Of a DNA stretch of 25,838 nt, positions 1 through 7,054 are shown in pieces. Under the pieces are notes generated by a model, which saw nothing but the letters and a program-made list of their open reading frames with translations, ran no database searches and was not told the DNA's origin. The position numbers were made by a program, and so were the translations under genes. This DNA comes from Sedimentisphaerales bacterium (GTDB lineage: Bacteria; Planctomycetota; Phycisphaerae; Sedimentisphaerales; SG8-4): contig JAFGCA010000279.1 in the NCBI GenBank assembly GCA_016932895.1, positions 1 to 25,838 on the forward strand. The letters run 5' to 3'. Each line of letters starts with the position of its first letter. Position 1 is the first letter of the stretch.

Positions 1-165
1 GCAAAACAGATAAAGGCGGATATCAAACCGCTGCACACTTTCGGCCAGCGTCTGAATGAACCGCTCCCGATCAGAATCACGCTTGAAGATGACGCGTCGG
101 TTGTTCCCCCGTAGAGTCACGTGGTAAACCGCACCTTCATATTCGATACGCAATGGTCGTGCCAT
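1..165 (-). CDS. REP-associated tyrosine transposase (RAYT, Y1/IS200-like), N-terminal part
   Basis: The frame opens with ATG at 165-163 and stays open to the left edge, giving 55 residues that begin MARPLRIEYEGAVYHVTLRG and continue through NNRRVIFKRD and a DRERFIQTL stretch. This is the characteristic N-terminus of RAYT/Y1 HUH transposases (PF01797 type), which act on single-stranded DNA at short palindromic repeats. The catalytic HUH motif and the tyrosine would lie beyond the window, so activity cannot be judged. A 58-bp tandem duplication lies directly upstream of the start and is likely part of its regulatory or end region. The gene is partial only because the window ends. Confidence 0.85.
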   Translation of the reverse strand, partial: MARPLRIEYEGAVYHVTLRGNNRRVIFKRDSDRERFIQTLAESVQRFDIRLYLFC

Positions 166-179
166 GCAGAGTAGGATAA

Positions 180-299
180 CCCCAGAAACGAATAAAACAA
201 CAAAAACTTACTTCATAAGGGCTGACCCCCAATGTTCCCCCAGAAACGAATAAAACAACAAAAACTTACTTCATAAGGGCTGACCCCCAATGTTCCCCT
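180..299. repeat. 58-bp tandem duplication upstream of the RAYT gene
   Basis: The segment starting AGAAACGAATAAAACAACAA at 184 recurs 58 bp later at 242. The two copies match over 57 of 58 positions, differing only at the last base, and the four C residues before each copy also match. A third partial copy of AATGTTCCC follows at 300-308. Each unit contains GGGCTGACCCCC, which on the other strand reads like the GGGGGTCAGCCC elements often seen near RAYT genes (from memory, not searched). Only two copies are present and there are no spacers, so it is not a CRISPR array. Confidence 0.9.
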
Positions 300-319
300 A
301 ATGTTCCCACAAAAAAACA

Positions 320-1315
320 TCAGTTCACAGGAAGTACTCCCCGAATTGAACGGTCGCCGTTCGTCGTCTTAATAGCCAGGTAATAGGGCTCGGGTATGAA
401 TTTTGTGATTAGGCTACGTAGATAGTCGAGGTCTTTTCCGGCAACCTCCTCCTTCTTGATTTTGAACACGCACTTTGAGAATGAATGTGGTTCGATGACG
501 ACATATCGATCTCGCTCATCGGCGATCTGAAAGCTCCTTCCGCCAGTGTTCATTTCTCCTTCCGGATAGACTACGCCGTCAGTGTCCCCTAGATTCAGAA
601 GCCCAACCTCGAACGAGATTTCCCCGCTCCTTTCTTTCTCGGCCTGCAGTAGTTCGCGAAAAGAAGTGAATATTCGCGCCAAAGCGTCTCTCTCCTGTGT
701 CAATCCGGCCTTCCATTTCTCAATCACCACCAAAGCTGCGTTCGGATCACCACTCTTCCCTGCCTCTTCAACGCGTTGGAGGTCGAAGCCCGAGACCTTT
801 CTCAGAACAGAAACATCGAAAACGTCCTGAAGAGACAGTGCTTCGAGATTATCCTGCATGACTTTGATCTTTGCGCCGTATTCTGACAAAAGGTCAGACT
901 CATGCGCGACAGCGATTTCTAGGAAGTCGTAGGAGAGTTCTGTGTTCTTGAGCATCTGATCCCATTTAAGCAGCATTCTAATCATGCTGAAGTCGGGCCC
1001 AGTACTTGACATAAACCACCGCGCTTTGATCTTGTCAAACGCCTCTCTGTTTGACGCGATGTCCGTAACGATGTCTTCCTCCAAAACGACATTCTTGTAG
1101 CCAACAATCGGCTTGACGAACTCAATCCTAATTTTCGGTTTGCTCAGAGCCTTTGAAAGACGATAGCCCACTACCAAAGAAATGGGGTTGAAGGCCAGGG
1201 CAACGACCGTAGTAATTAACGCACCGATAACGGTGTTGCGTGCCGTTAAGAAAGCGGATTTCTCACCTAAGGGCTTACGCACGTCAGGTGCCTTTTCCGA
1301 ATCACAGCTACTCAT
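320..1315 (-). CDS. Hypothetical membrane-anchored protein
   Basis: I do not recognise this family. The ATG at 1315 gives 331 residues (MSSCDSEKAPDV...) and has GGGAGAG about 10 bases upstream. In-frame alternatives are ATG at 1342 and GTG at 1396. One hydrophobic segment near residues 26-50 (NTVIGALITTVVALAFNPIS) is the only predicted membrane helix. The remaining 280 or so residues are soluble, charged and helix-rich, ending in a beta-like tail (RYVVIEPHSFSKCVFKI). The topology suggests a single-pass anchor with a large soluble domain. Base composition is visibly AT-richer than the core genes downstream, and it sits between a transposase fragment and repeat DNA, so it may be acquired. No partner gene is adjacent. 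Confidence 0.7.
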   Translation of the reverse strand: MSSCDSEKAPDVRKPLGEKSAFLTARNTVIGALITTVVALAFNPISLVVGYRLSKALSKPKIRIEFVKPIVGYKNVVLEEDIVTDIASNREAFDKIKARWFMSSTGPDFSMIRMLLKWDQMLKNTELSYDFLEIAVAHESDLLSEYGAKIKVMQDNLEALSLQDVFDVSVLRKVSGFDLQRVEEAGKSGDPNAALVVIEKWKAGLTQERDALARIFTSFRELLQAEKERSGEISFEVGLLNLGDTDGVVYPEGEMNTGGRSFQIADERDRYVVIEPHSFSKCVFKIKKEEVAGKDLDYLRSLITKFIPEPYYLAIKTTNGDRSIRGVLPVN

Positions 1316-1396
1316 TTCCGATTCTCTCCCAACACTTGCCATCAACCAAGCGAGACTCTCTCTGCGTCTTCGAGGGGCCGTTCGTTCCGCAAGCAC

Positions 1397-2048
1397 GGCC
1401 TGATTGTAGAGGTGGGGCTATGGCGATGTCAACGAGAATGTTCAGAAAAATCCAATGCAAAGCGGTGATTTGCGTGAAGCGTCGTTCCCCCGCCTGCGCG
1501 GGGGCAGGCTCTCAAGCGCGATAGCCGGTCGGAGTTGAAGGACGGGAACCGCGAAATACGCGGACTACGCGAAAAATGATTCTGAATGACACGCCGCGTT
1601 TCGCGCGGTCAGCACATCAACGGTTCCACAGGCCGGGCCGTCGCTTTGTCGCGACCGATCCCTCCCACGGCCCGGCTTGCCTTCGCATATTTCGCGGTTC
1701 CCAACCCCTGGATTCCCGCCTTCGCGGGAATGACAGGCAGCAATCCGTGTCCATCCGTACTGCTAACTCGCAACAACTGGGAATTCTTTCCAGATAATCC
1801 CAGGATCATGATACAAGTCCATTGAGCACAATGAATTATATCTCACACAGAGACACAAAGACACGGAGGTCAGAACAATCCGGGGCCCATCATTCTCTGT
1901 GGCTTCGTGCCTTCGTGTGAGTCTCCTTTGGTTCCGGCCGAGGGCGAAGCCCGAGGCCGGGCTGGGTTCATCAGCGTTCATCGGCGGTTCCACATACAGA
2001 CGCGTGGGTTGAGTACCTACCCTGCGGGTTGGTGGGCGAGCGTCGTTG
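1397..2048. other. Repeat-rich non-coding interval
   Basis: No convincing gene is present; short open frames here have no family resemblance. The interval packs several structured elements. ATTCCCGCCTTCGCGGGAAT at about 1711-1730 is a hairpin with an 8-bp stem and is a commonly dispersed element. 1847-1920 holds an imperfect inverted repeat rich in CACAGAGACACAAAGACACG. CCGGCC (1934-1939) pairs with GGCCGG (1955-1960) around an inner GGGC-GAA-GCCC stem. A 17-base weak hairpin at 2016-2032 lies just past the stop codon of the minus-strand operon and may help end transcription, although no T-run follows. The 159-bp inverted-repeat segment is listed separately. Confidence 0.6.
1544..1702. repeat. 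159-bp segment bounded by 15-bp perfect inverted repeats (MITE-like)
   Basis: GGGAACCGCGAAATA at 1544-1558 is matched by its exact reverse complement, TATTTCGCGGTTCCC, at 1688-1702. Inside are two further inverted repeats: CCGCG (1594-1598) with CGCGG (1604-1608), and GCCGGGCCGT (1632-1641) with ACGGCCCGGC (1667-1676). I see no clear target-site duplication (left flank AGGAC, right flank AACCC). It encodes nothing. It could be a non-autonomous mobile element, two inverted copies of a dispersed repeat, or a structured RNA. Confidence 0.5.
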
Positions 2049-3773
2049 TCAGCGGGATATTTCGATGGCGCCGTTGGCGGTGATGGTGACCTGGCCTTGC
2101 AGGGTTTTGTTGGAGTCGAAGGCGAATTCCCGGGGGCCGCGGACTACGGCGCGGGCGGCTTCGGCGGTCAGGGTGACGGGCTGGTCGGGGTAGCGGCGGC
2201 GCATGACGTTGGCCAGGGCGAAGGCTTTTTCCAGGCCGTCACCGGTTCCGTAGTTGGCGACCTCGTCGGGCTGGGCCAGGCGATTGGCGTCGTAGATCGA
2301 GGCGTCTGCGAGCCCCCGGAGCCACTCGCAGGCCTGCTCGACCGACATCGACGCGGTCGCTTCCAGGGAGACGGGATTTCGCTCGACCGCGGCCTTGACG
2401 AACGGCTGCCAGTCGCAGCTCTCCATGTCACGGAAGGCGTAGAAGGCCAGGTCGGCGGTCGCGTTGGTCGCCCGCTGCGATTGCAGATAGTCGACGATCT
2501 GCTCGCGGTCCCGGCCGACCGAAATCTCAAGGCCCCCGCCGCCGGCGAAGTTCTTGTCCGTACCGGGCAGGTTGGCCTGAACGTGCACAAAATCAGCGAC
2601 TTGCTCGACGAGCTCGGCGGCTTGCGGCACCACCGGATCGAGAAACGCGCGGAGCGCCTCGCGTCCGGCCGCCTCGCGCAAATCAATGTTGCGCTCGTTC
2701 ATGAACTCGTCGAACCGGTCGCAGCGGATGCGGCCCGGCAGCTCGTAGCGCACGAAGTCCTCGTCGTGCACCTCGGCCAGCAGCTTGCTATGCGTGGCAT
2801 CGCCGATCTTGTAGGGGCTGCCGTGCTCGTAATGAAACAGGACCTCGGCCGGCAGGAATTGGGCCTGCCCGTGACAGTCCCGGCAGATCTGAAAATACTC
2901 CTGGTACCCGTGGTGGCTGCGCAGGAAGCTGGCAAATTCGGTCATGGTCAGAGCGGCCGAGAGATAGCTCCCGAGCCGCCCGGCGAAGTGCGCGTACGCC
3001 TGCGGGTCGATGGTCGCCTCGTCGTAGAGGCAGTGCACGTACCCGCTGCAGTGGGCCACGATGGTCACTTGCTCGTTGCGCAGGGCGCGCTGGGCCTTGT
3101 TGGAGATCTCCGTGCCGTTGAACCACATCGTCTTGGTAACCAACCGGCGGTTGTTGGTCAGAATCCCGTCCTGCATGTCGAGGAAGTTCTGCGAGTGCAG
3201 CGGGGTCAGGATCATGTAGATGTCTTCGAGCGGGATGCCGCAGACGATGAAGGCCGCGGCCGCATACAGGGCCGCCAGCGACACGCATTCGCCCGCCGCC
3301 TTGCCGTAGCCCGGCTTGAGCCGGAAGGCATCCATCGCCTCAACCGTTTCGGTCTTCCAGTACGGGATGATGTGGCTGTCGTATTTGTCGAGGCCGAAGT
3401 GCTTGCGAATGTCCACGTCGAAGTAGTACTGGTCGCCGTGGTAACCGAACAGGGCGTTGCTGCGCGCAATCTCCTCCGGCGAGATCACGCTCTCGAAGCG
3501 TTTGAGCTCGGCATCCTGGTCGGTGAGCCCCCAGGTTTCGAGGTCCAGATTGAAATCGAACTCGTCCATGATGAACTGGCGCAGCCGCATCAGCTTGCGG
3601 TAGCTCGTCTTGCCCTCGAGCTTGCGGAAGCAATCCAGCTCGCGCCACGTCCAGATGAGCGGGCTCATGATGTTGGCCAGAACCAGGCTGTACATCAGCT
3701 CCGGGAAAACGAAGATCTCCATATCCGAGAGCGTAATCGCCGAAGAATACTTTTCCAGATCCTTTGGATTCAT
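2049..3773 (-). CDS. Predicted transglutaminase-like (Cys-His-Asp/Asn) protein of unknown function
   Basis: The start is set at ATG 3773, because this overlaps the stop of the upstream gene as ATGA (3770-3773). A longer frame to 3827 would run into that gene. The product is 574 residues without signal peptide or clear membrane helix. Around residues 158-208, GKAAGECVSLAALYAAAAF is followed by LTPLHSQNF and DGILTNNRR. The order Cys163, His193, Asp202/Asn207 resembles the catalytic triad layout of transglutaminase-like (papain-fold) proteins. This is my reading of the motif; I do not know a named family. A second Cys/His-rich patch follows (HCSGYVHCLYD near 241, CRDCHG near 320). The final 70 residues include an alpha/beta tail ending in VTITANGAIEIS. 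It is the last gene of the oxidoreductase operon and is coupled to the DUF2400 gene. Confidence 0.8.
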   Translation of the reverse strand: MNPKDLEKYSSAITLSDMEIFVFPELMYSLVLANIMSPLIWTWRELDCFRKLEGKTSYRKLMRLRQFIMDEFDFNLDLETWGLTDQDAELKRFESVISPEEIARSNALFGYHGDQYYFDVDIRKHFGLDKYDSHIIPYWKTETVEAMDAFRLKPGYGKAAGECVSLAALYAAAAFIVCGIPLEDIYMILTPLHSQNFLDMQDGILTNNRRLVTKTMWFNGTEISNKAQRALRNEQVTIVAHCSGYVHCLYDEATIDPQAYAHFAGRLGSYLSAALTMTEFASFLRSHHGYQEYFQICRDCHGQAQFLPAEVLFHYEHGSPYKIGDATHSKLLAEVHDEDFVRYELPGRIRCDRFDEFMNERNIDLREAAGREALRAFLDPVVPQAAELVEQVADFVHVQANLPGTDKNFAGGGGLEISVGRDREQIVDYLQSQRATNATADLAFYAFRDMESCDWQPFVKAAVERNPVSLEATASMSVEQACEWLRGLADASIYDANRLAQPDEVANYGTGDGLEKAFALANVMRRRYPDQPVTLTAEAARAVVRGPREFAFDSNKTLQGQVTITANGAIEISR

Positions 3774-4639
3774 TTCGTCCAATGCTCCTTCGCCAGACAA
3801 ACACCGTACAACTCGCACGCTTCGCATTCGGGCCGGTAGCGGCCGTTGCAGTTTTCGACGATGCCGATTCGGGAAAGCGCGAAGTCGTACTTCACCGGGT
3901 CGGCAGGCTCTATCTTAGCAAAAGCGGCGGTGATTTTCACGGCCGACGTCAAAGAAATCGTTCGGCCGTCGTGCAAGCCGAGGATGCCGCAGAGCCGGCC
4001 CATGTGGACGTCCACCGGTACGATCAGCTTTGCCTTGTCGATTCCCGTCCAGAGGCCGGGATCGACCTCATCGTCGCGGACCATCCACCGCAGAAACAGG
4101 TGCAGGCGTTTGCTGGCGCTGCCGCGGCGGGGACTGGCCAGAAGATACATCAGCCCCCTGCTGAGGCGTCCGCCGTGCGCGAAGGCATACTCGGCGCCGA
4201 GCGCGTCGCAGAAGCGCGTCAACGCCGGCAATAGGGTCGCGTCCCGCGCATCGTATCCGGCGGCGAAGAAGTTCCGGAGACTACCATGGCGGCCGAGCAC
4301 CCCGGACAGCAGCTCCAGCAGATCGGCGATGTCCCGGCCCGTGGTGAAGCGATGCTTGAAACCCGCCAGCTTCGTGCGGCTCGCCGCCGAGAAAGCTACG
4401 GTAAACTCGTAGGGGCTCGGACCGATGAGTTCGAAGAGCCTCTCCAGGCTGCGGTGAATCTGCCGCACCCGGCCGTATGCCAGGGCCGCCGCCAGAAACG
4501 CGGCAATCTCGATGTCCCGCGCGTCGGAGAACCGATACGCATATTGCAGCGGGTCGGACCCGATACACTCGCGACGATTGTAGCGCCGGTACACGCGTTC
4601 GAGCAGGTCTCTCAGAAAATCCACGCCTTCGGGTTCCAT
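3770..4639 (-). CDS. TIGR02757/DUF2400 family protein with HhH-GPD/endonuclease III-like motifs
   Basis: This 289-residue protein matches the TIGR02757 family: an N-terminal RYN..ECIGSDPLQYAYRF, the central RDIEIAAFLAAALAYGR, and a FKHRFTTGRDI segment. Two features near the C-terminus recall HhH-GPD DNA glycosylases. One is VPVDVHMGRLCGILGL (residues 208-222), which lines up with the VDTHV.RV..RLGL region that carries the catalytic Asp in Nth/MutY. The other is a cysteine cluster C264-X7-C272-X2-C275-X5-C281, close to the C-X6-C-X2-C-X5-C [4Fe-4S] loop of endonuclease III. A DNA-repair-type iron-sulfur protein is therefore plausible, but the family's activity is not established as far as I know. 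ATG at 4639 lies 6 bp after the ABC ATPase stop, and the stop overlaps the next start by ATGA. Confidence 0.88.
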   Translation of the reverse strand: MEPEGVDFLRDLLERVYRRYNRRECIGSDPLQYAYRFSDARDIEIAAFLAAALAYGRVRQIHRSLERLFELIGPSPYEFTVAFSAASRTKLAGFKHRFTTGRDIADLLELLSGVLGRHGSLRNFFAAGYDARDATLLPALTRFCDALGAEYAFAHGGRLSRGLMYLLASPRRGSASKRLHLFLRWMVRDDEVDPGLWTGIDKAKLIVPVDVHMGRLCGILGLHDGRTISLTSAVKITAAFAKIEPADPVKYDFALSRIGIVENCNGRYRPECEACELYGVCLAKEHWTK

Positions 4640-4645
4640 AGCCCG

Positions 4646-5461
4646 TTACCCATGTGGGTGCGTCGTCGCGACAAAACGGCCGTCGCGCCGGAACACTTCA
4701 ATGCGACAGTCAAACAGGGCGCTCAGCTCCTCGGACGTCAGACGCTCCTCGGGCGGCCCCTGGCCGAGGACGCGACCGTTCTTCAAAAGCACGACGCTTC
4801 GTACCGTCCGGGGCAGCTCGTCGAGATGGTGAGATACGATCACCACGGTAGGCGGCTCGGCACGCGCCAAAAGCGCGTCCAGCACACTGACACAGGCCGC
4901 CCGCGCCCCCATATCCAGACCCACCGTCGGCTCATCCAGCAGCAGAATCCACGCGTCTGCCACCAGGGCTCGGGCGAGCAACGTCTTCATCTGCTCTCCC
5001 GTGGACAACTGCCCGTACGGACACGATCCGAAAGCGTGCATATCCAACGAGGCAAGCTCTTTCTCGACGCGTTGCCGCTGTGCGGCGGAGACCGCCTGGC
5101 CGGGAGGAAGCATGATGGTTCCGAAGAAGCCCGTCGCGACCACGTCACGCACGCGCATCCGGTCGCTGAAGCGCGGCGCCCGGGACGGCTCGATCAAACC
5201 GATGCCTCGCCGCACCTCGCCCAGACTCACTCGCCCGTAAAGATGCCCGTCCACGATCACGGTTCCGCCGGAGGGCCAGAGATACCCGCTGATGACCGCC
5301 ATCAGCGCCGATTTCCCCGAGCCGTTGGGGCCGAGGATCGCGCAACAGGTTCCCGCTTCCACCGCGAGAGTGACCTCGTCCAGGATGCGATGGCCGCCGC
5401 GGGTGACGGAGATGTTTTTCAGTTCGATTGCGTTCCTGGTCGAAGTGGGATCATGGCACAT
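4646..5461 (-). CDS. ABC transporter ATP-binding protein (solo)
   Basis: This is a single 271-residue ABC nucleotide-binding domain. Walker A is GPNGSGKS (residues 44-51), the signature is LSTGEQ (152-157), Walker B is ILLLDEP (172-178), the D-loop is GLD, and the switch histidine is in SHHLDELP (about 211). The signature departs from LSGGQ. The usual Q-loop glutamine appears to be replaced (IGLIEPSRAP, Glu91). The overall flavour is of YlmA/ModF-like ATPases, which is why no strong transport substrate can be named. No permease or binding protein is encoded nearby, so it either serves a distant transporter or has a non-transport role. ATG at 5461 is preferred over the in-frame TTG one codon upstream. 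It follows the siroheme gene by 9 bp. Confidence 0.9.
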   Translation of the reverse strand: MCHDPTSTRNAIELKNISVTRGGHRILDEVTLAVEAGTCCAILGPNGSGKSALMAVISGYLWPSGGTVIVDGHLYGRVSLGEVRRGIGLIEPSRAPRFSDRMRVRDVVATGFFGTIMLPPGQAVSAAQRQRVEKELASLDMHAFGSCPYGQLSTGEQMKTLLARALVADAWILLLDEPTVGLDMGARAACVSVLDALLARAEPPTVVIVSHHLDELPRTVRSVVLLKNGRVLGQGPPEERLTSEELSALFDCRIEVFRRDGRFVATTHPHG

Positions 5462-5470
5462 CAATGAAAC

Positions 5471-6157
5471 CTACACGCTGCCTTCCGAAAGCTGCTCCTG
5501 CCCCAGAACCGCCGCCTTGAATTCATCAAATCCCATTTTCTCAATCAGCGCCCCCAGGCGCCTATGCGTTCCGGCGTTGGCCTGGTAGTACGCGATGACC
5601 TTGTCGATCAAGTCGGTCGCCTCTTCCTCGCTCAGGTCGCGGGCCAACTCGCGGGCCAGCCGGGGCTTGGCCCCGCCGTTGCCGCCCACGAGAACGCGCC
5701 AGCCCTTCACCGTGCCGACCAATCCGACATCCTTGATGCACGTCTCGGCGCATTGATGCGGACAGCCGCTGACGCCGATCTTGAACTTGCCGGGCAGCTC
5801 CATGCCGTGGTATTTGCCGTCGAGCTTCAGACCGAGCGAGAGGCTGTCCTGGAGCCCGCGTTTGCAGAAGGTCGTGCCGGGACACGCTTTGACGCTGCGC
5901 ACACACAGGCCGACGGCGAACCCCGGGGACATCCCCAGCTCGGACCAGATCGCTTCCACGTCCTTCTCCTCGACGCCGACGATGGCAATGCGGGCGGCGC
6001 TGGTGATCTTCAGCGCCTGGGCCCCGTACTTCTCGGCGACGTCCGCGAGCCGCCGCAGGGTCTCCGGGCGCACCACGCCGCACGGAATATGCGGAGCCAC
6101 GGCAAAGCTCTTCTTGTCTCTCTGCAGAATCACACCCTTGTCACCATCTTCCAGCAT
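5471..6157 (-). CDS. Small siroheme/[4Fe-4S] sulfite reductase-like protein
   Basis: At 228 residues this is far shorter than CysI or Dsr subunits and close to the small assimilatory-type (P590) sulfite reductase of Desulfovibrio and related anaerobes. The cluster motif is C92-X5-C98 (ACPGTTFCKRG) plus C132-X3-C136 (GCPHQCAE), the siroheme-[4Fe-4S] ligand arrangement of nitrite/sulfite reductases. An N-terminal VVRPETLRRLADVAEKYG and the KITSAARIAI segment match the ferredoxin-like half-domain of the same superfamily. The presumed reaction is six-electron reduction of sulfite (or nitrite) using reduced ferredoxin. ATG at 6157 has AAGGAG 8 bases upstream, and the gap to korB is 12 bp. Placement after a ferredoxin-reducing enzyme supports an electron-transfer link, which is inference. 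Confidence 0.85.
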   Translation of the reverse strand: MLEDGDKGVILQRDKKSFAVAPHIPCGVVRPETLRRLADVAEKYGAQALKITSAARIAIVGVEEKDVEAIWSELGMSPGFAVGLCVRSVKACPGTTFCKRGLQDSLSLGLKLDGKYHGMELPGKFKIGVSGCPHQCAETCIKDVGLVGTVKGWRVLVGGNGGAKPRLARELARDLSEEEATDLIDKVIAYYQANAGTHRRLGALIEKMGFDEFKAAVLGQEQLSEGSV

Positions 6158-6169
6158 CGGTCTTGCTCC

Positions 6170-7039
6170 TTATCCGGTCATCTTGAAACGGGCGATCAGC
6201 GCGCCGAGTTTCTTCGTGTCGACGTCTCTTTCATACAGGGGCCGCTCATCGTCACGGTATACCCCCGTGTTCGCGACGAAGCTGGGCCTCTCGGGCCCCA
6301 CGTAGAACACGCCGCACGGCAGTCGGTCCGTTTCGAGGGCCTTTTCGAAAGCGGCCGTGCGATCGTGCGGATCGTGAGAGTCGTCGAGATAGGTGACGTG
6401 CTCCTGGAACCACTGGTACGTATTGAGCTTGTTGAACGTCACGCAGGGTTGGAAGATATCGAGCAGCGCGTAGCCCTTGTGCGCGATGGCCTGCTTCATC
6501 AGTTCCTTCATCTGCTCGCGGTCCTTGGCGTTGGCGCGGGCCACGAAACCGGCGTTCAGCGCGATCGCCACCGCCAGCGGATTGAACGGCTCCAGGAAGA
6601 CGCCGGCGACCTGGACGGGCGTCTTGAAGCCGAGCCGGCTCGTGGGCGAGGCCTGTCCCTTGGTCAGACCGTAGACCATGTTGTCGTGGACGATGTTCGT
6701 GATGTCGGGATTGCGGCGAATGCAGTGGACGAAGTGGTTGCCTCCCTCGCCGTACATGTCCCCGTCTCCGCTTTCGGCGATCACGGTCAGCCGCGGATTG
6801 GCGGCCTTGATCGCGGTGGCCGGCGGCAGCGCCCGGCCGTGCAGGCCGTTGAAGACGTGCGCGCGAACGTAGTGGGGAATCTTGGCCGCTTGCCCGATTC
6901 CGGAGACCATCACCAGCTCCGTCGGGTCGATCTCGAGCTCGACCAGGGCCTCCTTCAACGTCTTGTGAATCGGGAAGTTCCCGCAACCGGGACACCAGGC
7001 GTTGTCCATACCCGCCATGTCGAAAATGTCACTTGCCAT
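6170..7039 (-). CDS. korB: 2-oxoacid:ferredoxin oxidoreductase, beta (TPP-binding) subunit
   Basis: This 289-residue subunit carries thiamine diphosphate. CPGCG at residues 16-20 and the [15 protein letters not shown]...NIVHDN block (91-120) form the TPP/Mg2+ binding motif of the KorB/PorB/VorB family. With the alpha subunit it would decarboxylate a 2-oxoacid (2-oxoglutarate or a related acid) to the acyl-CoA while reducing ferredoxin in the cytoplasm. The substrate cannot be fixed from motifs alone; KorAB-type two-subunit enzymes most often use 2-oxoglutarate. No ferredoxin-domain subunit is encoded alongside, so an external ferredoxin is expected. ATG at 7039 has AAAGGCG upstream, 15 bp after the alpha-subunit stop. 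Confidence 0.93.
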   Translation of the reverse strand: MASDIFDMAGMDNAWCPGCGNFPIHKTLKEALVELEIDPTELVMVSGIGQAAKIPHYVRAHVFNGLHGRALPPATAIKAANPRLTVIAESGDGDMYGEGGNHFVHCIRRNPDITNIVHDNMVYGLTKGQASPTSRLGFKTPVQVAGVFLEPFNPLAVAIALNAGFVARANAKDREQMKELMKQAIAHKGYALLDIFQPCVTFNKLNTYQWFQEHVTYLDDSHDPHDRTAAFEKALETDRLPCGVFYVGPERPSFVANTGVYRDDERPLYERDVDTKKLGALIARFKMTG

Positions 7040-7054
7040 CGGACGCCTTTCTCA

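Noticed and set aside
180..299. CRISPR-like repeat
   Set aside because: Only two adjacent copies with no spacer between them, so it is a tandem duplication.
1576..1825. Small open frames of 66-79 codons in the left non-coding interval
   Set aside because: They overlap each other on both strands and lie in inverted-repeat DNA, with no ribosome site or family resemblance.
2046..3839. A 597-codon plus-strand open frame antisense to the transglutaminase-like gene
   Set aside because: It mirrors the minus-strand gene. The minus frame has ATGA coupling, a coherent triad and a normal residue mix; the plus frame does not.
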